Assembly (NCBI GenBank): GCA_022771205.1
Contig: JALFCF010000006.1
Span: forward strand, 62,001-126,000
Direction: 5' to 3'
Length of the DNA: 64,000 bases
Source: Mycoplasmatota bacterium
Lineage (GTDB): Bacteria > Bacillota_I > Bacilli_A > RF39 > UBA660
Shown here: one piece after another, positions 24,969-33,205 of the stretch
Numbering within the stretch: the first letter of the stretch is position 1
Layout of the letters: each line of letters starts with the position of its first letter
The notes under the pieces: generated by a model
What the model was told of the DNA's origin: nothing
The model's database searches: none
What the model saw: the letters and a program-made list of their open reading frames with translations, nothing else
Program-made: the position numbers and the translations under genes

Positions 24969-26709
24969 ACTCTTTGACAGAAATAGAAAGTTCTTCTAAT
25001 TGTTTACTAGAAACAGCATTAGGGCATTCACTCATCAAATCACTTGCACTAGTAGTCTTAGGAAAAGCAATAACATCACGAATATTATCAGTACCACTAA
25101 GCAACATAGTTAGGCGATCAAGTCCTAACGCAAGACCTCCATGAGGTGGAGTTCCGTATTTTAATGCTTCTACAAAGAAACCAAATTTTTCTTCAATATC
25201 TTCCTGTGATAATTCCAAAGCTTGAAACATCTTTTCTTGAACATTCTTATCATGAATACGAATAGACCCACCACCTGCTTCATATCCATTGATAACAATA
25301 TCATATGCTTTAGAATAACAATGAGCTTTATCTGTAAGAAGCTTATCAATATCACTATCAAGAGGTGCGGTAAATGGATGGTGACAAGCAAGATAACGTC
25401 CTTCTTCGTCACTCCACTCAAAAGATGGAAATTCTACTACCCATAACAATTGATAATCATCTTTATTTATTAATTCTAAATCTTTACCTAACTTCAAACG
25501 TAATGCACCAATTGCTGTATAAACAATATTCTTTTTATCAGCACCAAAAAACAATATATCTTTATCTTTAAGTGCTAATTCTTCAATCAATGCCTTTTTC
25601 TCATCATCAGATAAAAACTTACTAATACCAGAAATAAATTCTCCATTTTCATATTTTACATAAGGAAGGCCTTTAACTTTATAAGTTTTAACATATTCAG
25701 TTAATGCATCAATCTTCTTTCTAGAAAATTCTTCACTCTTACCATCAACTTTAATACAAACAATACTACTCTCTTCATTTAAAGCATTTTGAAAAACTCC
25801 AAAATCAGTAGTTTGAAAAATATCATGGACATCATGAATCTTCATATCAAAACGTAAATCCGGTTTATCAGATCCATAATAACGAATTGCATCATCATAC
25901 TTCATACGACGAAGTGGTAAAGCAATATCAATACCCTTTACTTCTTTAAAAATAGATGCAATAAGTTTCTCAGTAAGACTCATAACGTCTTCCTCATCAA
26001 CAAAACTCATCTCTAAATCCACTTGTGTAAATTCTGGTTGACGATCACTTCTTAAGTCTTCATCACGAAAACATTTTGCAATCTGAAAATATCTCTCCAT
26101 TCCTCCAACCATTAAAAGTTGTTTAAATAACTGTGGAGATTGAGGAAGAGCATAGAACTTTCCTTTATTAACACGACTAGGCACCAAATAATCTCTAGCA
26201 CCTTCTGGAGTGGATTTACATAAAACTGGTGTCTCCACTTCAACAAAATCTTCTCTATCTAAAAACTTACGCACAGCCATCATAATCTTATGACGTGTAA
26301 TTAATTTATTTTTGATAGGATTTCGACGAATATCTAAATAACGATATTTTAATCTAGTATCCTCTAAAGCTGTTGTATCATCAGTAATTTCAAATGGCAA
26401 ATCATTTGAAGAATTCAAAACTTCAATAGAAGAAAGTTCTACTTCAATATCACCTGTTTCCATATTAGGGTTTTTACTTTCCCTCTCCATAACTATTCCA
26501 TTTACTTTTAAAACAGATTCACTCTTTAAACCGCTCGCAATGTCATATACTTCTCCTTCACGAGCAACTAATTGAACAATACCACTTCTATCTCTTAAAT
26601 CAATAAAACAAACTCCACCTAAATCACGTTTCTTTTGTACCCAACCATATAAAGTAACATTACTAGAAACATCACTAAGACGTAAACTATTATTTTTTAT
26701 TTCTTTCAT
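24967..26709 (-). CDS. aspS: Aspartyl-tRNA synthetase
   Basis: Class II synthetase of 580 residues. N-terminal OB-fold anticodon domain (VTLYGWVQKKRDLGGVCFIDLR), class II motif 1 and 2 (FVEVETPVL; FRDEDLRSDRQPEFTQ), bacterial GAD insertion in the middle, and motif 3 near the end (GGLALGLDRL). Bacterial type. The start at 26709 has GAGGG six bases upstream; the ATG at 26715 is too close to it. 17 bp downstream of hisS, under the same T-box. Confidence 0.97.
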   Translation of the reverse strand: MKEIKNNSLRLSDVSSNVTLYGWVQKKRDLGGVCFIDLRDRSGIVQLVAREGEVYDIASGLKSESVLKVNGIVMERESKNPNMETGDIEVELSSIEVLNSSNDLPFEITDDTTALEDTRLKYRYLDIRRNPIKNKLITRHKIMMAVRKFLDREDFVEVETPVLCKSTPEGARDYLVPSRVNKGKFYALPQSPQLFKQLLMVGGMERYFQIAKCFRDEDLRSDRQPEFTQVDLEMSFVDEEDVMSLTEKLIASIFKEVKGIDIALPLRRMKYDDAIRYYGSDKPDLRFDMKIHDVHDIFQTTDFGVFQNALNEESSIVCIKVDGKSEEFSRKKIDALTEYVKTYKVKGLPYVKYENGEFISGISKFLSDDEKKALIEELALKDKDILFFGADKKNIVYTAIGALRLKLGKDLELINKDDYQLLWVVEFPSFEWSDEEGRYLACHHPFTAPLDSDIDKLLTDKAHCYSKAYDIVINGYEAGGGSIRIHDKNVQEKMFQALELSQEDIEEKFGFFVEALKYGTPPHGGLALGLDRLTMLLSGTDNIRDVIAFPKTTSASDLMSECPNAVSSKQLEELSISVKE

Positions 26710-26725
26710 ATACATCCCTCACTAA

Positions 26726-28093
26726 TTATTCATGATGATGGCAATGACAATCATCGCCACAGTCTCCATCACAATGGCATTCATCTTCACCGCAATGACA
26801 TTCATGATAGTCTTCTTCTACTCCAGTATTTAACTGTTCATCTAAATAATAAATTAAAACATCTAAACTAATAATTTCCTCTTCTTTTGTCTTATTATTT
26901 TTAATTTTAATTTCATTGTTATTTAAATCTTCACTATTTAAAATAGCAATATATTTAGCATTTAATCGATCTGCCTGTTTAAACTGTCCTTTTAAACCAC
27001 GACCAGTATATTCTGTATCAACAATAAATCCAGCCATACGTAACTCTTGAGCTAAATAAGCAGCATACTTCTTCTCATCTTCATTTACATACATTAAGAA
27101 TAAATCAATATCTTCGACAATTGGTAATTTAACTTTTTCAAGTTCTAAAGCCATAACTAATCTACCAATTCCTGAGGCAAAACCAATACATGGTGTTTCA
27201 GGTCCTCCAATTTCACTACACAAATGATTATAACGACCACCCGCTCCAATAACATTATTAGAACCAAACCCTGCAACCTTTGCTTCTATTTCAAATACTG
27301 TATGATTATAATAATCAAGTCCACGAACAATGTTAGGATTTACTTCATAACTAACTTGCATAATATCAAGATAATCTTTAACAGCCTCAAATCTTTCACG
27401 GCTTTCATCATTCAAATAATCAATTGTCTTTGGAGCATTCTTTAATAATTCATTATCAGCATCAACTTTACAATCAAGAATACGAAGTGGATTTTTTTCA
27501 AGTCTAGTTTGGCAATCTTCACAAAGTTCTTCAATATGAGGTTTAAAATAGTCCAATAAAGCCGTACGATACATATCACGAGATTCTTTATCTCCTAATG
27601 AATTAATATTAACCTTAATTTCCTTCAAACCAAGCATTTTATAAATATTAACTGCTAAAGAAATAACTTCCGCATCTGCCATAGGATCATCACTTCCCAA
27701 AATTTCTACTCCAAATTGAGTAAGTTCGCGATCTCTTCCTGATTGTGGTCTTTCATAACGATACATTGTACCATTATAATAAACCTTTACAGGTTGATTA
27801 GGGTCTCCATACATTTTATTTTCAACATAACTACGACATACTCCAGCAGTCCCTTCTGGACGAAGTGTCATATTTCTTCCACCACGATCAACAAAATCAT
27901 AAGTTTCTTTTGTTACAATATCAGTGCTTTCACCAATACCACGATGAAATAATTCAGTAGACTCAAAAATTGGTGTACGAATATAATTATAGTTATATTT
28001 TTCCATAGTAGCGTCAATTATACTTTCTACATACTTCCAAATTTTAGCCTCTCTTCCATAAATATCATTACATCCTTTTGGTTTTTGTATCAT
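26726..28093 (-). CDS. hisS: Histidyl-tRNA synthetase with Cys/His-rich tail
   Basis: Class II synthetase. Motif 2 region TLRPEGTAGVCRSYVE and YRYERPQSGRDRELTQ, the HisA box GLDYYNHTVFEI, and motif 3 FASGIGRLVMALE are all present. The enzyme proper ends near residue 425; the last 26 residues form a tail with seven Cys and about seven His, mostly as Cys-His-Cys and Asp-Cys repeats, ending HHHE. Such a tail is not part of the normal enzyme and looks like a metal-binding segment. AGGAGGAG precedes the ATG. First gene of the hisS-aspS operon. Confidence 0.96.
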   Translation of the reverse strand: MIQKPKGCNDIYGREAKIWKYVESIIDATMEKYNYNYIRTPIFESTELFHRGIGESTDIVTKETYDFVDRGGRNMTLRPEGTAGVCRSYVENKMYGDPNQPVKVYYNGTMYRYERPQSGRDRELTQFGVEILGSDDPMADAEVISLAVNIYKMLGLKEIKVNINSLGDKESRDMYRTALLDYFKPHIEELCEDCQTRLEKNPLRILDCKVDADNELLKNAPKTIDYLNDESRERFEAVKDYLDIMQVSYEVNPNIVRGLDYYNHTVFEIEAKVAGFGSNNVIGAGGRYNHLCSEIGGPETPCIGFASGIGRLVMALELEKVKLPIVEDIDLFLMYVNEDEKKYAAYLAQELRMAGFIVDTEYTGRGLKGQFKQADRLNAKYIAILNSEDLNNNEIKIKNNKTKEEEIISLDVLIYYLDEQLNTGVEEDYHECHCGEDECHCDGDCGDDCHCHHHE

Positions 28094-28298
28094 AAAATCT
28101 CCTCCTAAAATAAAAAGATGGCTCCCCTCTAAGGACGAGAATCTCCCGTGGTGCCACCTTAATTTATACTTATTGCAACCAATAACGAGGTTAACCGCTT
28201 CCAGTAATTTGGATGTCTTCTATTTTACTTCATAAAGTATTTACACCAACCATACTCTCTCTAAATAATCCATAAAATATACTCTTTCCAAAGAAGTT
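28094..28298 (-). promoter_or_regulatory. T-box riboswitch of hisS-aspS
   Basis: The transcribed leader has the hallmark T-box sequence AAGGTGGCACCACG (about 28150-28165). AGGUGGC can pair instead with GCCAUCU, which runs into U residues just before hisS, making the terminator; pairing of an uncharged tRNA's 3' end with the T-box bulge would prevent this. Stem I lies at about 28205-28265 with an AGAGAGUA bulge region. The specifier stretch is GACAUC at 28212-28217: GAC (Asp) and CAU (His) overlap by one base. GAC is followed by a purine, as specifiers usually are. Confidence 0.88.
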
Positions 28299-28304
28299 AT
28301 ACTT

Positions 28305-28333
28305 ATTATATAGTACTTTTTTTATTTTTGCAA
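28305..28333 (-). promoter_or_regulatory. hisS-aspS promoter
   Basis: Minus-strand TTGCAA, 17 bp, TATAAT, placing the transcription start at about 28298, at the beginning of the T-box leader. Confidence 0.65.
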
Positions 28334-28351
28334 TAAATAAAAAAGTATATA

Positions 28352-29524
28352 TTAATATTTGCCAAAAAAATCTTGAGATTTTTTTATAACTTTTTGTTGT
28401 ACTTCATCTGAAGATAATCCGATATAAGATAACTTATCACTATCAAAATATCCATCTCTAATCATTAAAAATTTATTATAAAGTTGCTCATCATCCATCA
28501 TTGTCATAGCAAACAATGGACCATAACTATACTGAACAGAATCATCTAAAGAAATATTTTCATCAATAATATCTGTACTATCAAATTCAATAGGAATATC
28601 CTCTGCTCTTTCTTCCAAAATGGCATTTAAAACATCACACTTAGGAATACAAACACTTTGCTTTTGTAATTTTTTAGAAGGATACATAGAAAATAATAAT
28701 AAATTATCCATCGACTCAATAGACATAACTAAATTATTAACCCAATCTGCAATAGCAGCATCTTTATAAATGTCATTTTTAAGTAAATACTCATAAAATC
28801 TAAATTGATTATAAAATGCCGGTACTTCACAAAAAGGAGATCTCATTTGATAAAGACTAGTATTAATTGAAGAAGATTGAGAAGCATAAGACTGCATGTC
28901 TTCAACATGAGACAATTCATGAATAACAAGCGATAATAATTCCAAAGACTGTATATTAGGTTTTAAAAATACATCGCAAACATTATCAACTGAATTATAA
29001 ATAGTACAACCATCTCTATTAGAATATAAGCTAACTTCTGGAAGCATAAAAAATTTATCTTCTTCCAAAAATTCATCAAATAACTCCCCTACTTTTGGAC
29101 AACATTCATCAAAAAAAGAATATAAAATATTAAAACCTTCATCCACTGAAATATTAGGCATTCCTTTGGAATAAAGATATTCATAATAATCAGAATCTAT
29201 AAATTCATTTAAAATGTCAGAAAATTCAAAAAAGACAGAACTAATATAAGATAAATGTTTTTTTCGACTTTCGATAAAATGATTTATTCTTTTTTTAGAT
29301 AAAGTGTTCAACCGTTGTATCCCAGAATACTTAACAAATTTATTATGATTAACTTTTTTATTACATGGATTTTGTAAAGTAGCTCTAAAATAAAAATCAA
29401 CCAAACTCTGATAAGTAGCGTAATAAACCGCCGCACTATTTAAACTATTACAATCCAAAAAATGATCTTCTATATTTTTAATTTGCCGATACAATTCATC
29501 ATAGTTTGTATTCAATGTAATCAT
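28352..29524 (-). CDS. Putative metallopeptidase-like protein (HELSH motif)
   Basis: 390 residues, soluble, mostly helical. Around residue 200 the sequence LVIHELSHVED has the zinc-peptidase pattern His-Glu-x-x-His, and about 25 residues later EVPAFYNQFRFYEYLL supplies a Glu in a helix, as in M3-type (oligoendopeptidase-like) enzymes. The rest does not match a family I can name. It lies between the hisS-aspS promoter and the AI-2E transporter gene, 19 bp from the latter. Peptidase activity is inferred from the motif alone. Confidence 0.6.
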   Translation of the reverse strand: MITLNTNYDELYRQIKNIEDHFLDCNSLNSAAVYYATYQSLVDFYFRATLQNPCNKKVNHNKFVKYSGIQRLNTLSKKRINHFIESRKKHLSYISSVFFEFSDILNEFIDSDYYEYLYSKGMPNISVDEGFNILYSFFDECCPKVGELFDEFLEEDKFFMLPEVSLYSNRDGCTIYNSVDNVCDVFLKPNIQSLELLSLVIHELSHVEDMQSYASQSSSINTSLYQMRSPFCEVPAFYNQFRFYEYLLKNDIYKDAAIADWVNNLVMSIESMDNLLLFSMYPSKKLQKQSVCIPKCDVLNAILEERAEDIPIEFDSTDIIDENISLDDSVQYSYGPLFAMTMMDDEQLYNKFLMIRDGYFDSDKLSYIGLSSDEVQQKVIKKSQDFFGKY

Positions 29525-29543
29525 AACCTAACCACCAATGTTA

Positions 29544-30602
29544 TTATAATATATCTTTAATATTTTTTGCACCACTTTTCATATCATTCCAAAAAAACAA
29601 AATAAGTGTCCGAAGAAACAAATAAATTGGAATAGCAAAAATAATTCCCAAAACACCCCCAATAGTTCCACCTAAACTAAGTAAAAAAACAGTAATAACC
29701 GGATGAATATCATTCCTTTTCCCATAAACTTTTGGAGAAATAATATATTCATCAATAATAGGAAAGAAAAAAGAAACAAATAATGTAAAATAAAATAGCT
29801 CTTTAGAAATCATAAATGCCGAAGTAATCGCAATTAAATTAGAAAGTAATCCTCCAATATAAGGAAACACTGTAAAAACACCTATTAAAATTCCAAGAAC
29901 TAACCAGTAAGGATGACCAATAATAAAAAACAATAAAGAATATTCAATAAATTGAATAAACATAAAAAGTCCTAAACTTTTAACATAACACAACATATTT
30001 TGATCAAGTTGCTGTAAAAAAGAATAAAATTTAAAATGTTTTATTATCAATACATTTTTTACTTTTTTTCTAATCTCATCCATATAAAACAAAAAATAAA
30101 TAACACTTATCAATACTAAAACAAACTGACTAGCAAAATGAATAAGAGAAAAGAAAATATCTACTGTAGTAGCAAATGTAACCTTACCAACACTTTGTAT
30201 CAAAAAAGAAGAAAACTTAATAGCAACTTCTTGTAATGCCAAAGGAAAAGAAAACTTTTCCTCTAAATTTCCAAATATTTGTATTAATTGAATGCTAAAA
30301 CCAGCTATTTGATGATATAACAAAGGTAAAATAGATATAAAAAGAAAAGTTATAATACAAGTAAGTATACCAATAACAATAATAACAGCAAACTTTCTAG
30401 ATAATTTCTTTTCTAAAAACACAACAAAAGGATTTATTGCATAAGAAACAACAAATCCTAATAAAAATGGAAATAAAATCGACAAAAGATTTAAAAAAAA
30501 ATTCACAATATATTCTATATTACTAATTCCTAAAAATAGTAAACATAAAAATACTGTGAAATTAATTAATGGGTAATTAAATTCTTTTTTAAACAAAGGC
30601 AT
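29544..30602 (-). CDS. AI-2E family transporter / permease
   Basis: 352-residue membrane protein of the PerM/YtvI/AI-2E exporter family. An N-terminal pair of helices (FPFLLGFVVSYAINPFVVFLE), a central soluble loop, then several helices containing the conserved IGVFTVFPYIGGLLSNLIA and, near the end, GGTIGGVLGIIFAIPI. Such proteins are proposed to export small molecules or, in some cases, ions; substrate unknown here. It is immediately downstream of dtd (adjacent, no gap) and likely in the comN-secDF-relA-dtd run. Confidence 0.85.
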   Translation of the reverse strand: MPLFKKEFNYPLINFTVFLCLLFLGISNIEYIVNFFLNLLSILFPFLLGFVVSYAINPFVVFLEKKLSRKFAVIIVIGILTCIITFLFISILPLLYHQIAGFSIQLIQIFGNLEEKFSFPLALQEVAIKFSSFLIQSVGKVTFATTVDIFFSLIHFASQFVLVLISVIYFLFYMDEIRKKVKNVLIIKHFKFYSFLQQLDQNMLCYVKSLGLFMFIQFIEYSLLFFIIGHPYWLVLGILIGVFTVFPYIGGLLSNLIAITSAFMISKELFYFTLFVSFFFPIIDEYIISPKVYGKRNDIHPVITVFLLSLGGTIGGVLGIIFAIPIYLFLRTLILFFWNDMKSGAKNIKDIL

Positions 30603-31037
30603 CTACCTTTCCAACCAGATTGTTGTAGGACCAATATTAGTAATAGCAACATTCATATCAGCACCAAATTCTCCAGTCTCTACTTCTACATATTTACGCA
30701 ACTCTTCATTAAATAATTCATAAAAATGAATAGCTTCATGATTATTCATAGCAGCAATATAACTAGGTCTATTACCCTTTTTACAATCTGCATATAGCGT
30801 AAATTGAGAAACGGAAAGAATCTTACCACCAAAATCTAAAATACTTTTATTCATAACTCCATTTTCATCTGGAAAAATACGAAGATTAACTACTTTCTTT
30901 ACTAAATACTGAATATTATCAATAGTATCACCATCTGTAAATCCCACAAAAACAACAAGTCCAGAATCAATTGAGCCAATAACTTTATTATCTACAGTAA
31001 CAGAAGCATTTCCACTCCTTTGCACCAAAACTCTCAT
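30603..31037 (-). CDS. dtd: D-aminoacyl-tRNA deacylase
   Basis: Removes D-amino acids (and glycine from tRNA-Ala) from mischarged tRNA. The two active-site motifs are present: SQFTLYADCKKG and NIGPTT near the C-terminus. 144 residues is standard. The ATG overlaps the relA stop codon (ATGA), so translation is coupled, the same relA-dtd order as Bacillus. Confidence 0.95.
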   Translation of the reverse strand: MRVLVQRSGNASVTVDNKVIGSIDSGLVVFVGFTDGDTIDNIQYLVKKVVNLRIFPDENGVMNKSILDFGGKILSVSQFTLYADCKKGNRPSYIAAMNNHEAIHFYELFNEELRKYVEVETGEFGADMNVAITNIGPTTIWLER

Positions 31038-33187
31038 CGCATCATCCTTTCAGCATGATCAAAATAAGGTTGTTTCTCTAAAGTAGAAAGAAGCTTCGTC
31101 AACTGATCAAGTCCAGTAACATAAACACTAGCACTGTAAAGAATCGTTCCTACTTTACTCATCATATTAATACCATCTACACTAACATTCATATTAGATA
31201 TAGTTTGAATTAATTCAAGCATATGATTCTCATGTGTATTAGAATAAATTAATAAATTGGTAAGATACCTTTTATTAACATTAGTATTCCAATGAACCTC
31301 CAAAGTTCTAGTTTCTAACATATCAAGGTTATGACAGTGAGTCCTATGAACCGTAATTCCATTACCTTTAGTAATATAACCTATAATATCATCTCCATAA
31401 ACTGGACAACAACAATTTGCTAGATTAACCTTAACTTTATCAATTCCACTAACGATAATATCAGCATCCATATTTTTTGCTGTTACTTTAACAACTTTTG
31501 GTTGTGGAGTATCCTGCTCTTTACAAATAAAGTTGATAATAGATAATGCAGAAACTTTACCATTACCAATAGATAAATAAATATCTTCTAAACTATCCAT
31601 TTTAAACTCTTCATAAATTTCCTTTAAATTAGTATCACTTAAGAATTCAGAAATAGATAATTTTTTCTTACGTAATTCCTTTTCTAAAGAATATTTACCG
31701 CGTTCAATATATACTTCTTTTTCATTTTTACTAAAAAAGTTTTTAATTTTATTTCTCGTAGTAGTAGCTTTAACAATGTTAATCCATTCCATAGAAGGAG
31801 TAGCATTTTTATTTGTTATAATTCGAACAATATCATTATCCTTCAATTCATAATTCAATGGAACAATGGCATTATTAACAATAGCACCTGTAGTCGTTTC
31901 ACCTACTTTAGTATGAATCTTATATGCAAAATCAATTGGTGTTGCTCCCCTAGGCAACTCAATAACATCACCTTTTGGAGTGAAACAATAAATATTATTA
32001 TTTAAAACCTCATCTTTAACACTATTAACAAACTCTTCACTACTCATTTTATCTTTACTTAAATCAATAATAGATTTAAAAAATTGAAGTTTTTGCTCAG
32101 TCGTAGACTGTAAATTAGCAGTTTTATTAGATCCTTTATTTTCTTTATATGCCCAATGAGAAGCAATACCATTTTCTGCAACTTCATCCATATCATAAGT
32201 TCGAATTTGAATTTCAAACAAATACCCATCAATACCAAAAACTGTAGTATGTAAAGATTGATACATATTAGGTTTAGGCATTGCAATATAATCTTTAAAA
32301 CGTTTAGGCAAAGGTCTAAACTTAGAATGAATAATTCCAAGAGCTAAATAACATTCTTGCTCTGTATGAACTAAAATACGTAAAGCAAGCAAATCATAAA
32401 TATCACTAAATTTTTTACCTTTATTTAACTTATTATAAATACTATAAATACACTTAGCTCTACCCTTGATTTCATGGTTAATATGATGTTCAGTTAATAA
32501 GTCTGAAACCTCTTTCTGCATATCTACAACAGTTCTATCTCTTTCAAGTTTAGTCTTATTTAACTTTTCAGCAATATCATAAAATACATCCGGTTTTAAA
32601 TATCTAAGAGCCAAGTCTTCAAGCTCACTTTTAATCTTATGAATTCCTAAATGATGAGCAATCGGAGCTAAAATCTCTAAAGCTTCTTTTGCTTTAACTT
32701 TTTGCCTATCAGGCGGAGTGGCCCATAATGTTCGCATATTATGCAAACGATCTGCGAGTTTAATAATAATAACTCGAACATCTTCACTCATACCAACTAT
32801 AATCTTCTTATAATAGTCAATCAAATATTCATTTTCCGTAGAAAAATGAATTTTACTAAGTTTAGTAACCCCTTGAACAAGTTTAGTAACTTCTGGACCA
32901 AACTTTTCTTGCATTTCTTCTGAAGTACAATCACAGTCCTCTAATACATCATGTAAAAAACCGGCAGCAATTGTTTGATAATCAGCATAAATAGTAGTCA
33001 AAATCATCGCAACGTTTAAAGGGTGAATAATATAATCTTCACCCGTTTTACGATACTGACCAGCGTGCTTTTCTTTTGCAAAAAGATAAGCTTGCTCTAT
33101 AAATTGTAACTCGTCATCATTCTTAATATACGTTTTAGCATGCTCTAAAACATCCTGGACTACAAGCCCTTCTTTTGTATGAGACAA
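31034..33187 (-). CDS. relA: Bifunctional (p)ppGpp synthetase/hydrolase RelA/SpoT
   Basis: Stringent-response enzyme of 717 residues. N-terminal HD hydrolase domain with intact metal site (HAGQYRKTGEDYIIHP, GFLHDVLED); synthetase domain (GRAKCIYSIYNKL, DIYDLLALRILV, DYIAMPKPNMYQSLHT); TGS domain (IYCFTPKGDVIELP); zinc-finger-like NCCCPVYGD region and C-terminal ACT domain. Both catalytic domains look active, as expected of a long Rel protein. The stop TGA overlaps the dtd start, good evidence that TGA is read as stop here. Confidence 0.96.
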   Translation of the reverse strand: MSHTKEGLVVQDVLEHAKTYIKNDDELQFIEQAYLFAKEKHAGQYRKTGEDYIIHPLNVAMILTTIYADYQTIAAGFLHDVLEDCDCTSEEMQEKFGPEVTKLVQGVTKLSKIHFSTENEYLIDYYKKIIVGMSEDVRVIIIKLADRLHNMRTLWATPPDRQKVKAKEALEILAPIAHHLGIHKIKSELEDLALRYLKPDVFYDIAEKLNKTKLERDRTVVDMQKEVSDLLTEHHINHEIKGRAKCIYSIYNKLNKGKKFSDIYDLLALRILVHTEQECYLALGIIHSKFRPLPKRFKDYIAMPKPNMYQSLHTTVFGIDGYLFEIQIRTYDMDEVAENGIASHWAYKENKGSNKTANLQSTTEQKLQFFKSIIDLSKDKMSSEEFVNSVKDEVLNNNIYCFTPKGDVIELPRGATPIDFAYKIHTKVGETTTGAIVNNAIVPLNYELKDNDIVRIITNKNATPSMEWINIVKATTTRNKIKNFFSKNEKEVYIERGKYSLEKELRKKKLSISEFLSDTNLKEIYEEFKMDSLEDIYLSIGNGKVSALSIINFICKEQDTPQPKVVKVTAKNMDADIIVSGIDKVKVNLANCCCPVYGDDIIGYITKGNGITVHRTHCHNLDMLETRTLEVHWNTNVNKRYLTNLLIYSNTHENHMLELIQTISNMNVSVDGINMMSKVGTILYSASVYVTGLDQLTKLLSTLEKQPYFDHAERMMR

Positions 33188-33205
33188 AGTAACACCTCCA
33201 ATCAG

